Shown here in pieces: positions 1 to 8,233 of a stretch of 64,000 nt of DNA. The translations under genes were made by a program, and so were the position numbers. The notes under the pieces were generated by a model that made no database searches, was not told the origin of the DNA, and worked only from the letters and a program-made list of their open reading frames with translations. The first letter of the stretch is position 1; every line of letters starts with the position of its first letter. The stretch covers positions 62,001-126,000 of the forward strand of contig USRT01000001.1 in NCBI GenBank assembly GCA_900557195.1. Reading direction: 5' to 3'. Source of the stretch: an uncultured Clostridium sp. (lineage in GTDB: Bacteria > Bacillota > Clostridia > TANB77 > CAG-508).

Positions 1-714
1 AAATTAATAATTATTTCAGCTTTTTGAAGACTTTTCTTTTTATTATTTGCGACGGCTATCATAATTCCTTTTTTCTCATACAAGTATGTTTCTAATTTTC
101 CGGAAATGTCTTATTTGCTTTGTTACAATCTTTACACTTTTAACTTTTCCACATATATATTCTATCAAATCAATATTTATTTCACTATTTTGATTTATTA
201 CTATATGTATATTTTGTGTTTCAAGCTTTTCATTTCTAGCATGCACAATATATTCTAATACATTTCCTAGCATAACTTTTAATAAATACTTTCCATCTAA
301 AATCTTTACATTATTATGAGTACATATATTTCTTATTTCTTCTAATTCTTTTAGCTTTTTGGATAAAATAATAATTTTCACATTATATATATTAACAGCT
401 CTCTCAATATTATTAATACATTTTTTATACAAATACTTAGTAAATTTATTGCCACTTGTATCTTTTATTTTATCTATATTTATTGGGATTATACAAAATA
501 AGCTTTCATCTTTAAGCATTTCTATTTCTAATTTTCCTCTAAACATTTTTAAACAAAAATTGATATTAATAAAAATTCGAAGAAAAAAATTATATATCCT
601 TTTCATTTGTCTCGATTTTATTTTATTATGCAATTTTATTAAATTGTTATAATTCCAAACTTCTAATTTACTCATGCATTCTTTTAAATACATTTTTACA
701 TTTTTTTCCTTCAT
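1..714 (-). CDS. Unknown protein, 3' end beyond the window, with a CGG +1 shift site
   Basis: I do not recognise the family. The zero frame runs 204 codons from the ATG at 714 and then meets CGG at 102-100 and a stop eight codons later. Skipping one C makes the next codon GGA, and the frame then stays open to the window edge, giving GKLETYLYEKKGIMIAVANN and more, which looks like genuine protein (a hydrophobic strand followed by a basic stretch). The N-terminal third is rich in Lys, Asn and Ile and the middle contains alternating hydrophobic segments. The codon before CGG is TTC. This could also be an ordinary frameshift mutation, but its form is identical to twelve others in the window. Confidence 0.6.
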
Positions 715-767
715 AAAAAATCACCTAAATATAATCTGTTTTATATTATATTTAGGTAATCATAAAA

Positions 768-2469
768 TTATTCATTATTTAATTCTTGTTTTATAATATT
801 CCAAATGTTTTCATTTTCGAAGTCTTTAACCCAATAAGAAGAACCAGCTAGATTGTATTTATTTACTAATGATAACTTTTCTTTTATTGAATCTTCATCC
901 TCTATCCACATTTTATAAATAGCTCCATCTTTTTCATATTGTATGTAGTTTTGCTTTAATATCTCATCCCACTCTTTAGTTACACCTTCTGGAATAGATT
1001 TTTCCACATTTTTCATAGTTACAACAGAGCTTGTTACTTCTCCATTTTTTACTTTCCAAAGTCTTGTATAAAATGGCATTCCTAAAACTAATTTTTCTGC
1101 TGGAACCTCTTCTTGTTTGCCTATAAATTTATTTATATTTAATTCTACCCAATCAAATCCTGCAACAGTTCCTTCTTCTCCTTCTTCATTAGCATACTCT
1201 CCATGTTGGTCATATGCCATAAACATAATATAATCTGCAACATCACCTAAAACATTCCTATTAAAACATAAAGACCAATCTGGTGAACCATCCGGTGCTG
1301 TTACATCAACTGATACAACCTTTCCTAATTCTTTAATTCTTGGTGTAAGTTCTATTATGAATCTAGAAAATAAATCCCTATCTTCTTCTTTCATATATTC
1401 AAAATCAATATTTATCCCATCCAAATTATATTTTTTTACTTTATCTACAATTTGATTAATTAGCTTTTCTCTTAGTTTGTAATCTTTCATTATTTCTGAT
1501 GTTGTTTCTTTCATTGAATCATTAGAAACTAGTGGCCATACTTTATATCCATTAGAATGTGCCCATTTAATATATTCTTCTCCACTTGTTCCAACATTTT
1601 CTAAAAGGTTACCTTTTCCTAATTTTTCTAAAGTAAAAAATGCAGGTGAAACTACATTTACACCTTGAATAGTAGTTCCAGTTCTATTTGGTGCATGTCC
1701 ATATTCAGAAAAGTATTCCCAAATTAGACTGACCTTTCCTTCTATTTGTTTATTCTCTACTTTAGCTTCTCTTGATGTAACTTTTTCAGAAATAGAATCT
1801 TGCTTTACATATCCTAGTTTTCCTGTTTTAGTTCTAACTTTTACAAAATCTTTTGATGTAGACCCGCGAATCTTCCGATTTAGCTTGTACTATATAAACC
1901 TCATCTCCTTTTTCTAACTCATCAATTGTTTTTGAAAAATATGTATCTTTATATTTTACCTTATTTTTATCTAAACTAGTTGCTGTTTCTAATTTTCTAT
2001 CTAAAGAATCTAAAACAACTGTATTAGACTCTTTTATATATGTTGCTTTTACATTATATATATCTTCTAATTCAGAAAAAGGAATATAGTATTTCCCTTC
2101 AATTTCTTTAATTTCTGCATTCATTACAGATTCATTTCCATTTACAGTCTTTTGTTTTCCTCCTATACTCATAGCCAAAAGTTTTGTATCTGAACTTGTA
2201 ATAATCTGATTATATTTTTCATCATAATAAATGTATTCATCATAAAAATTCTCTATATCATCTTTACTTAAATATATATTTCCATTCTCGTCAATATATG
2301 CTTCTTGCTTCATACTATCTGTTACATCTGTATAATTTACAATTACATTAATCTTATTATCTAAGTCCTTTATGTAATTTGGTGCAACCTTTAATATAAA
2401 CAGTACTATAGCCATTATTACACATACTAAAAATAAGTTTTTTATAAAATTATTTTTCTTTTTTTCCAT
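768..2469 (-). CDS. Membrane-anchored GH18 family hydrolase with N-terminal stalk and SH3-like domains; CGG +1 shift
   Basis: After one +1 shift at CGG 1866-1864 (TCG-CGG-GTC, read on as GGG-TCT) the product is about 566 residues. Residues 10-28 form an N-terminal membrane anchor. Residues about 40-155 resemble a copper-amine-oxidase N-terminal-like domain (YIDENGNIYL, YYIPFSELE), and about 165-230 an SH3-like segment ending in GKLGYVKQDS. The C-terminal half is a GH18 barrel with the catalytic strand DGINIDFE and the later strand YIMFMAYDQHGEYA. This architecture is known from spore cortex and peptidoglycan hydrolases of the SleL/YaaH/YdhD type, so a role in wall or cortex breakdown is likely. 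The shift point lies inside the SH3-like segment, so the zero frame alone would yield a protein without a catalytic domain. Confidence 0.8.
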
Positions 2470-2658
2470 TTTTTTCTTCCATCCTTTGCAAAATATCTTT
2501 TAAAAAATCTTTTTCTACTATATCATAAAATCTTTTTTTCGTGAATACTTATATTAAATTTTATTAAAAATCCCTCAAAAGCACTTGTTTTTTTATAAAA
2601 GTTATGATAAACTTATACTTAGTCAATTTTATTATGCATATAGGAGGTGCAATTAATC

Positions 2659-2856
2659 ATGGCAAAATGTGAAATTTGTGAGAAATCATTATCTCATGGT
2701 AATAAAATTAGTATCGCTCGTTCACATGTAAGTAGAAGAGCTACTAGAACATGGAAACCAAACTTAAGAACTATTAAAGCTATTATAAATGGAGAGACAA
2801 AAAGAATCTCTGTATGTGCTAAATGCTTACGTTCTGGAAAAGTTAAAAGAGCTTAA
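2659..2856 (+). CDS. rpmB: 50S ribosomal protein L28 (bL28)
   Basis: This is a short basic protein of 65 residues beginning MAKCEICEKSLSHGN and ending in the CAKCLRSGKV zinc-ribbon-like segment. Two CxxC pairs (CEIC and CAKC) mark the zinc-binding form of L28. An upstream in-frame GTG at 2647 lies inside the Shine-Dalgarno sequence AGGAGGTG at 2642-2649, so the ATG at 2659 is the correct start. It is a monocistronic gene followed by a strong hairpin. Length and sequence match the family well. Confidence 0.95.
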   Translation: MAKCEICEKSLSHGNKISIARSHVSRRATRTWKPNLRTIKAIINGETKRISVCAKCLRSGKVKRA

Positions 2857-2880
2857 TTACAAAAAATAATAAAAATGAAC

Positions 2881-2939
2881 TTTTAAAATGTTCTAAATGA
2901 TGAAATAAATACATTTTCATTATTTAGAACATTTTAAAA
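2881..2939 (+). terminator. Long hairpin after rpmB
   Basis: A near-perfect inverted repeat of about 26 bp (left arm begins TTTTAAAATGTTCTAAAT, right arm ends TTTAGAACATTTTAAAA) follows the rpmB stop by 25 bases. It probably ends rpmB transcription, although there is no long T-run beyond the AT-rich stem itself. Confidence 0.6.
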
Positions 2940-3046
2940 TAGTGGCAATAAAATTTAAATTGCAAAATTTTATTTAAATAAAAACTTCTGCAATTTTTTA
3001 GTAAATTAATGTAAAAAGCATAATATTTTTATCCAAGAACAGAAAT

Positions 3047-3074
3047 AAAAGTAGGCAAGAAAGCCTACTTTTTC
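3047..3074. terminator. Bidirectional hairpin terminator
   Basis: AAAAGTAGGC, a short loop, then GCCTACTTTTT: T-rich on both strands. On the minus strand it lies just downstream of the SpoVM-like gene; on the plus strand it gives a second stop for rpmB read-through. Confidence 0.75.
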
Positions 3075-3089
3075 ATTTTTTCTTATGTA

Positions 3090-3164
3090 TTATTCTTTTA
3101 TGCCAAATATCATTTTTACAAATCCTCTTAAAAATTTTGGCACTTTTTTTACTACTATTGTCAT
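3090..3164 (-). CDS. spoVM: SpoVM-like amphipathic sporulation peptide (24 aa)
   Basis: This tiny ORF starts with ATG at 3164 behind a GGAGTG ribosome binding site and encodes 24 residues with the core VPKFLRGFVKMIFGI. That matches the SpoVM pattern, in which a short amphipathic helix with a Pro near residue 9 followed by Lys-Phe-Leu recognises the convex forespore membrane and anchors the SpoIVA coat basement layer. The match is by pattern only. Length (24 versus about 26), the basic-hydrophobic alternation and the sporulation gene content of the window agree. It is preceded by a small membrane protein gene on the same strand and followed by a terminator. Confidence 0.7.
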   Translation of the reverse strand: MTIVVKKVPKFLRGFVKMIFGIKE

Positions 3165-3191
3165 TTTCTTCACTCCTCTTTTTTATAACAT

Positions 3192-3341
3192 TTAACATGC
3201 AAGCCACATGAAGCCTATAGCAACAACAGCTAAACCTATAGCAATTAGCCAACCAGTTAATGGAAGTAATAATACAAGTAATATTCCAAGTCCTAACCCA
3301 ATTAAACACACTCCTAAAGTTTTCTTTAATACACCAAACAT
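3192..3341 (-). CDS. Small two-helix membrane protein (49 aa), unknown
   Basis: The ATG at 3341 follows a perfect GGAGGT ribosome binding site. The 49-residue product is almost entirely hydrophobic: a basic start MFGVLKKTLG, a first helix to about residue 27, a Pro-Leu-Thr-Gly turn, and a second helix ending FMWLAC. No family was recognised. It lies 27 bases upstream of the SpoVM-like gene on the same strand, so the two are probably co-transcribed. Antisense frames here are open too, but only this one has a ribosome binding site and a coherent protein. Confidence 0.65.
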   Translation of the reverse strand: MFGVLKKTLGVCLIGLGLGILLVLLLPLTGWLIAIGLAVVAIGFMWLAC

Positions 3342-3435
3342 AATATATTACCTCCTATTAATATATTATATTAACATTATTATGGAATGGTTACTTAAAC
3401 ACTATCAAATTTTTCGTATTATTCACATCACATTT

Positions 3436-3627
3436 TTAAACTCATACTAGCCTATTAATAGTTTATATATGTATAAATTTAAATTAATCGCAGATTGTAC
3501 ACATTTAGCTAATTCCACCCAAACAACCTTCGTTGTATAAAACTTATTAATAGCAGTTTCTGACACGCTTCAAGAGTAATTTAAATTTATACATATATAA
3601 ACTATTAACAGGCGGAAACATTATCTC
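3436..3627 (+). repeat. Foldback element, copy A (40-84-40 geometry)
   Basis: The left arm at 3450-3489 and right arm at 3574-3613 are 40-nt inverted repeats with a few mismatches; the central 31 bp (3456-3486 against 3577-3607) are perfect. The left flank CATACTAGCC, inner AATCGC, CACGCTTCAAGA before the right arm and AACATTATCTCT after it are shared with copies B (9.1 kb) and C (12.3 kb). The arm sequence itself differs from theirs. It is intergenic, upstream of nth. It is not a recognised RNA family or insertion sequence, and no ORF is present. Confidence 0.75.
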
Positions 3628-3676
3628 TAAAATAAAAATAAATATCAACATTTTTTTAGAAAGGATAAAATTAAAT

Positions 3677-4312
3677 ATGAAAAAAACTGATGCAATAAAT
3701 ATTATAGAAATTTTAAAGAAAGCCTATCCAGACGCAAAATGTAGTTTAGACTTTACTACACCTTTCGAATTATTAATTGCAGTTATATTATCTGCTCAAT
3801 GTACAGACGAAAGAGTAAATAAAACTACTCCATCACTATTTTCAAAATATAATACTCCTAAAGACTTTGCAAATATCGAATTAGCTAAGTTAGAAGAATT
3901 GATTCATCCATGTGGCTTTTATAAAAATAAAGCCAAAAATATAAAAGCTACTAGCTGTATATTAGTACAAGAATATAATAGTGAAGTTCCCAAAACAATG
4001 GAAGAACTAATGAAATTACCTGGTGTAGGAAGAAAAACTGCAAATGTTGTAATGTTAGAAGCATTTAAATTACCTCAAGGAATTGCAGTAGATACACATG
4101 CCAAAAGATTATCTAATAAAATAGGTTTATCAAAAGAAGTCGAACCGTCTAAAATAGAACTCGATTTATTAAAACTTTTTCCAAAAGAATTTTATAAAGA
4201 TATCAATCATATTTTTATCTATCATGGACGTAATATTTGCACAGCAAGAAATCCAAAATGTGAAAATTGTGTAATAAATATGTTTTGTAAAAATTTTTCT
4301 AAAAATGTATAA
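3677..4312 (+). CDS. nth: Endonuclease III (DNA glycosylase/AP lyase)
   Basis: The 211-residue product removes oxidised pyrimidines and cleaves the abasic strand in base-excision repair. The helix-hairpin-helix LPGVGRKTANVV (about residues 113-124) carries the catalytic Lys, and the catalytic Asp is in AVDTHAKRLSNK (about 136). The four cluster cysteines follow the C-x6-C-x2-C-x5-C spacing in CTARNPKCENCVINMFC near the C-terminus. Length is normal. A GAAAGGA ribosome binding site precedes the ATG. Foldback element A lies directly upstream. Confidence 0.95.
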   Translation: MKKTDAINIIEILKKAYPDAKCSLDFTTPFELLIAVILSAQCTDERVNKTTPSLFSKYNTPKDFANIELAKLEELIHPCGFYKNKAKNIKATSCILVQEYNSEVPKTMEELMKLPGVGRKTANVVMLEAFKLPQGIAVDTHAKRLSNKIGLSKEVEPSKIELDLLKLFPKEFYKDINHIFIYHGRNICTARNPKCENCVINMFCKNFSKNV

Positions 4313-4383
4313 TAAACTATAGATTATACATAATATAATTAAATAGATTTATAAATTTACACTATTTTAGAGGTGATGTTACA

Positions 4384-4527
4384 TTGACTAACATAAACTG
4401 TTCTTCTGATTGTATTTATCAAAAAGATGGTAAATGCTCATACGAAAATATTGTTACTAAAAAGGCTACACCTAGTTTTGATTGCACATACTATCTGTCT
4501 AAAAGTAGTTTTTGTAAAAAAGATTAA
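4384..4527 (+). CDS. Small cysteine-rich protein (47 aa), TTG start
   Basis: A TTG at 4384 with AGAGGTGATG upstream opens a 47-residue ORF containing five cysteines (INCSSDC, GKCSYE, FDCTYY, SFCKK). The spacing suggests a small metal-binding or zinc-ribbon-like fold, and short clostridial proteins of this type are common without an assigned role. It follows nth on the same strand after about 70 bases and ends inside a strong terminator. The longer alternative frame beginning at 4427 is a shadow without a ribosome binding site. Confidence 0.6.
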   Translation: MTNINCSSDCIYQKDGKCSYENIVTKKATPSFDCTYYLSKSSFCKKD

Positions 4528-4556
4528 CTTGAGGTCGCAGTTTGCGACCTCAAGTT
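4526..4556 (+). terminator. Terminator after the cysteine-rich ORF
   Basis: A perfect 14-bp stem (AACTTGAGGTCGCA and its complement TGCGACCTCAAGTT) with a 3-nt loop overlaps the stop codon of the preceding ORF. It is unusually GC-rich for this region. Confidence 0.8.
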
Positions 4557-4590
4557 ATCTATTTCATTTTCATATATTTTTTTATCCAAC

Positions 4591-4680
4591 TTATCCCAAT
4601 AATTCCATAGCATTTTTATACTTTTGTAAATAATATTTTTTGCTTTCTTCAGATAATTTTTGATATAGATTAATTTTCAT
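4591..4680 (-). CDS. Possible 29-aa peptide overlapping the scpB stop
   Basis: The ATG at 4680 lies inside the last codons of scpB and opens a 29-codon frame (MKINLYQKLSEESKKYYLQK and on) with a helical, charged composition. The overlap would allow translational coupling. No homologue is known to me, and it may be a chance ORF. Confidence 0.3.
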   Translation of the reverse strand: MKINLYQKLSEESKKYYLQKYKNAMELLG

Positions 4681-5266
4681 TTTCTGTATTTAATTCTGAT
4701 TCTTCTTTTTCATCTACTAAATCATCTATTACTATTTGTTCATTTTCATCGATTTTATATCTTGGTAACTCTGGTAGTTCTTCTAAATTTGTAAGTCCAA
4801 ACATCTTTAAGAAGTTACTTGTTACCGAATATATAGTTGGTCTACCTGGTGCATCTAATTTTCCCACATCTTGTATTAATTCATATTCCAATAACTTATA
4901 TAAAGTACCATCTGAATTAACACCACGAATCTGCTCAATTTCAGCCCTCGTGATTTTAGGATTATATGCAATAATTGATAAAACTTCTAGTGCTGCTTGT
5001 GATAAATTAGGCTTGCTTCTTTTATCAAATACTGGATAAATATATTCATAATATTCCTTTTTAGTACATAATTGATATGAATCATCAGTTTTAACTAATT
5101 CTAATCCTCTTTTTTGCATTTTATATTCATTTCTCATATCTTCCATAACATCTTGTACTGCTTCAAAACTAATTTCAAGAGCAGACATAAATTCTTTAGT
5201 TTCAACAGGTCTACCTGCAGAAAATAATATTGCTTCTATAATTGCTTTCATTTTGTCTATTTCCAT
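4670..5266 (-). CDS. scpB: Segregation and condensation protein B
   Basis: ScpB is the winged-helix partner of ScpA in the bacterial SMC condensin. The 198-residue product starts MEIDKMKAIIEAILFSAGRP and contains the conserved second winged-helix region ITRAEIEQIRGVNSDGTLYKLLE and GRPTIYSVT. An upstream ATG at 5293 exists, but AAGAGG is well placed for the ATG at 5266, which I prefer. The acidic C-terminal tail is typical. No scpA gene is adjacent here, which is less usual because the two commonly sit together. Confidence 0.9.
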   Translation of the reverse strand: MEIDKMKAIIEAILFSAGRPVETKEFMSALEISFEAVQDVMEDMRNEYKMQKRGLELVKTDDSYQLCTKKEYYEYIYPVFDKRSKPNLSQAALEVLSIIAYNPKITRAEIEQIRGVNSDGTLYKLLEYELIQDVGKLDAPGRPTIYSVTSNFLKMFGLTNLEELPELPRYKIDENEQIVIDDLVDEKEESELNTENEN

Positions 5267-5442
5267 CTTTTTAACCTCTTTCTTAATATTCATATATTAT
5301 TACATTCATTTTTTTTAATGTCAAGACTTGTACTTCAATGTTACGCTTAACATTTTCCTTACTTTATTTTTCAAATTTATATTGAATTATAAAAACCTTT
5401 ATGCTAATATTAATAAAAATAATAGTTAGGATGTGTTAATTT

Positions 5443-5610
5443 ATGTCTAATGATAAGAAAGAAAAAAAAGAAAACAAAAATAAGAAAATAAAAATTGTTT
5501 CAGGTAATGGAAAAATAGATATTTCTCCAGTCTATGATCATTTAGAAATTGAAAAACCTAAAATTGAAGAAAAGAAAAAAAATATTATTATTCCCGAAGA
5601 AAAAAAATAG
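5443..5610 (+). CDS. Small lysine-rich protein (55 aa), unknown
   Basis: The ATG at 5443 opens a 55-residue frame that is extremely Lys- and Glu-rich (MSNDKKEKKENKNKKIKIVS) with a short central segment GNGKIDISPVYDHLEIEKPK. The coding frame is uninterrupted and ends directly before a G-rich hairpin repeat. The ribosome binding site is weak (AGGATG, 10 bases upstream). No family was recognised. The central conserved-looking segment makes it more likely real than random. Confidence 0.45.
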   Translation: MSNDKKEKKENKNKKIKIVSGNGKIDISPVYDHLEIEKPKIEEKKKNIIIPEEKK

Positions 5611-5611
5611 T

Positions 5612-5716
5612 GCCAAAAGGTGCCAAAAGGGACGGGGTATATTGACAATTTTGCAAAAATTGTCAATATACCCCGTCCCTTTTGGCACCTTTTGGCACCC
5701 CGTCCCTTTTGGCAAA
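5612..5716. repeat. REP-like palindrome with GGGACGGGG arms
   Basis: A large palindrome is built from GTGCCAAAAGGGACGGGG and its complement around a smaller inner inverted repeat (ATTGACAATTTT...AAAATTGTCAAT), followed by a further partial copy. Its GC-rich arms stand out from the surroundings. Related G-rich arms occur at 37.23 kb. Such palindromes in Firmicutes are usually treated as REP/MITE-like elements; no transposase is adjacent. It probably also serves as a terminator between two convergent genes. Confidence 0.7.
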
Positions 5717-5778
5717 CTCAAAAAAAAGGCCAATGAACAATACTGTCATTTAGCCTTGTTTTTTTATCTTTAAATTTT

Positions 5779-6477
5779 TTACATTGCTTCTTGATTTTCT
5801 TCTATTTTTTCATCTTCATTTTCATTATCTTCTTGATTTACTATTTCTAAACTTGAAACTGATACTTCATAAGCAATTTTTGTTTGAGATGTTCCATCTT
5901 CATATTTCTTTTCATAAGTTCTAGATTGAACTCTACCAACAATTTTTACTTCTGTACCAACTTGCATATTTTCACAAAATCTAGCATTTCTTCCCCATGC
6001 TATACAAGGAATATAATCAGATTTATTATATGCTCTGTTTACAGCTAATAATATATCAGATATCTCTCTTCCAAATGGTGTTTGTCTGTAAATTGGTTTT
6101 TTACATATGTAACCATTTAAAGTTACTTCATTTGAGATAAAGTCTTTACTTACTTGAAGTTCTTCTTCTTGGTTTTCTACGAATTTAACTTCTTTTGCAA
6201 ATACAGTTAATACCAATCTGTTTTTCTCATTCTCATAGCTATTATATGATCTAAATTGACCTTCAACTATTATTTTTTTATCGATTGTTAATTCATCAAT
6301 TGTTAAAAGTCTTTCTGATACTGTTACTGGTATAATATCTGCATTTCCACTTAAACGTGGTACACTTAAGTCAAATATGTAAAATTTTTCCCCATAAATT
6401 TCATGACTAAATCTTTTGTCACTTGTTACCTTTCCCACTAAAACAATGTGGTTATTATCTGAATAATTTGTATTCAA
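5779..6477 (-). CDS. Single-stranded DNA-binding protein with two OB folds
   Basis: The 232-residue product contains two SSB-like OB domains. The first (about 8-100) starts HIVLVGKVTSDKRFSHEIYG, and the second (about 112-210) has EVTLNGYICKKPIYRQTPFG, CIAWGRNARFCENMQVGTEV and VGRVQSR. The C-terminal tail is acidic (EDNENEDEKIEENQ), as in SSB proteins that recruit partners, but lacks the DDxPF tip. Tandem-OB SSB-like proteins occur in Clostridia alongside the main ssb, which is normally between rpsF and rpsR; those genes are not here. It is therefore likely an accessory SSB. Confidence 0.8.
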   Translation of the reverse strand: MNTNYSDNNHIVLVGKVTSDKRFSHEIYGEKFYIFDLSVPRLSGNADIIPVTVSERLLTIDELTIDKKIIVEGQFRSYNSYENEKNRLVLTVFAKEVKFVENQEEELQVSKDFISNEVTLNGYICKKPIYRQTPFGREISDILLAVNRAYNKSDYIPCIAWGRNARFCENMQVGTEVKIVGRVQSRTYEKKYEDGTSQTKIAYEVSVSSLEIVNQEDNENEDEKIEENQEAM

Positions 6478-6647
6478 TTTATTTTCCTCCCCTTATTTGT
6501 TTCTCTTAATAGTATTTTATTCATAATGTTGTTATTTTAGAATATATTTCATATTTTCTATTATACTCTACTTTTTTGGTTTTGTCTACATAAAAAGTTA
6601 ATTTTTTCTATTTTTTTGAAATTTTTTATTAATTATCACCCGATTTT

Positions 6648-7148
6648 CTAGAACTTTACTTGCTTTATATCATTTTTATTATATATTAAAAGCATAGATA
6701 TTAATAACATAATATCATAAATTTCACTTTCCGCTTCTTTTGCTAAACTAATTTCTTGTTGCTCAATTTCATTTTGTTTGCTTAAAATATTTCTTTGCAC
6801 GCAAATTTGAATACTATCTTCTGTTACACTAGACATCGTTATTGTAGATTTTGAATTAAAACCATATGTTATTATATTAGAATTAACATCATTTAATAAA
6901 CTAATTGAAGCATCTATATCTTCATTTATAATAAGATATTCTGCCTTTGCAATTAACTTATTTAAAGAATCTTCTGCATTGAATTCACGGTTAATAATTA
7001 TTGTCTCAAATTTTATATTTTTTATATTTTCTATACTTTTTTCTTTAATAAATATAATATGATATTTATTAAAAATATCATTATTATTTTGAATCTTCTT
7101 TATATAGTTTTCACTTTTTGTATCTGTAACAATACCAATAAAAATCAT
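6648..7148 (-). CDS. Conserved-looking protein of unknown function (166 aa)
   Basis: This gene follows the PdaB-like deacetylase gene on the same strand after 48 bases. The product starts MIFIGIVTDTKSENYIKK and contains alternating strands and helices suggestive of a Rossmann-like fold (LIINEDIDASISLL, NIITYGFNSKSTIT). The phrase ITYGFNSKSTITMSS faintly recalls Mur ligase-related proteins, but no ATP-binding motif is present. No function can be assigned. Codon use matches the neighbours. Confidence 0.6.
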   Translation of the reverse strand: MIFIGIVTDTKSENYIKKIQNNNDIFNKYHIIFIKEKSIENIKNIKFETIIINREFNAEDSLNKLIAKAEYLIINEDIDASISLLNDVNSNIITYGFNSKSTITMSSVTEDSIQICVQRNILSKQNEIEQQEISLAKEAESEIYDIMLLISMLLIYNKNDIKQVKF

Positions 7149-7196
7149 CAGTTTTCTCCTTATTTTATATATTTATTATATCTTTATATCATTAAT

Positions 7197-7976
7197 TTAT
7201 TCATTTTTAAGTTGTTTTTGCATTCCATTTGCATCAATAGTATAATTATCTTTATATATTAATTCAGATACAGTTACTACTTCATATCCTTTTTCCTTTA
7301 TATTGTGAAGTAATAGTTCTAAGCTATCAGCTGTATGTTTTGTTCCATTATGTGATAATATAATACTCCCATTTGATAATTTTGAATCTAATCTTTTCCA
7401 CATTTCTTCACCAGTTAAACCTGTATAGTCAAGAGTATCTAGATTCCATTGTATTGTTATATGGTCTTTAGCTTTTGCTGCATTAATTACAGTATCATTA
7501 TATTCTCCATATGGACCTCTATATAAAGTAGTTTTATTTCCTGTAATCTTCTCAATTTTTTCACTGCATAACTTTATCTCTTCCATATTTTTATCTACAT
7601 TTAACTGATTAACATGTGGATGAGTGTTTGAGTGATTTGCAATTTCATGACCATTATCAGCTATTTTTTTTACATATTCTGGATATTTATCTACCCAGTC
7701 TCCTACCATAAAAAATGTAATATGTACTTTATTTTTTGATAATGTATCTAAAATACTATCTATATCATCTGCATTCCATGCACAATTCATTGTTAGCGCT
7801 ACCTTTTTTTCTTTAGTATCTACATAATATATTGGTAGTTCTTTGCTAGATGCTGATGTAGCAATTATTCTATCTTTACCATTAATTATAGTAGATGCCA
7901 TAATAAATAAAATTACAATTGTACTTAAAGCTATAACATATGAATATATCTTTTCTTTATTAAATACTATAAACAT
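7197..7976 (-). CDS. Polysaccharide deacetylase, PdaB-like, membrane-anchored
   Basis: This is a NodB-type deacetylase of 259 residues with an N-terminal membrane anchor (residues about 12-30). Conserved elements visible are ITFFMVGDWVDKYPEYV, the metal-binding HSNTHPH (H-x3-H), a substrate-binding RGPYGEYN and LSHNGTKHT. The first motif, TFDDG in most of the family, is altered to MNCAWNADD, a pattern resembling clostridial PdaB proteins. PdaB acts on spore peptidoglycan during sporulation, so that role is likely, though activity is uncertain given motif 1. Confidence 0.8.
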   Translation of the reverse strand: MFIVFNKEKIYSYVIALSTIVILFIMASTIINGKDRIIATSASSKELPIYYVDTKEKKVALTMNCAWNADDIDSILDTLSKNKVHITFFMVGDWVDKYPEYVKKIADNGHEIANHSNTHPHVNQLNVDKNMEEIKLCSEKIEKITGNKTTLYRGPYGEYNDTVINAAKAKDHITIQWNLDTLDYTGLTGEEMWKRLDSKLSNGSIILSHNGTKHTADSLELLLHNIKEKGYEVVTVSELIYKDNYTIDANGMQKQLKNE

Positions 7977-8039
7977 AAAAACCCCCTAAAATAAACTATT
8001 TAATTTTATGCTTATTTTAGGAGATTTATGTTATTTATT

Positions 8040-8192
8040 ATTATTTTATATGAATCTGGCATACCTCCAAATTCATCATGTGTTTTTTTCTAATCCATCT
8101 ATACTAATGGAAATGGTTTCTATATTAGCCTTCTTTAATTTTTCAAGTTGTTTATCATTTCTTCATTTTTCTGTAATATTGGACATTCTTAT
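8040..8192 (-). pseudogene. Radical SAM protein remnant
   Basis: On the minus strand the phrase NIETISISIDGLEK followed, after one base slip in an A-run, by THDEFGGMPDSYK is recognisable as an internal part of a radical SAM enzyme (the SIDG..E.HD..RG region). Stops and the slip break it, and both ends are missing. The lesion is an extra A in a homopolymer plus stops, quite unlike the clean CGG events elsewhere. It is a useful example of what a genuine decayed gene looks like in this genome. Confidence 0.55.
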
Positions 8193-8233
8193 CGTATAAA
8201 CTTGAAGTATAAACAATTTAGGGGGATTTTTCT

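Noticed and set aside
3073..3309. 78-aa minus-strand ORF overlapping the SpoVM-like and small membrane genes
   Set aside because: It is a different frame over two better-supported small ORFs that each have a ribosome binding site.
3436..3627. Foldback elements as integron attC sites or T-box leaders
   Set aside because: No attC core-site consensus and no integrase are present, and the T-box sequence is absent; flanking genes are unrelated housekeeping genes.
8008..8199. 63-aa plus-strand ORF upstream of the CAP gene
   Set aside because: The minus strand of the same stretch holds a recognisable radical SAM fragment, so the plus frame is incidental.
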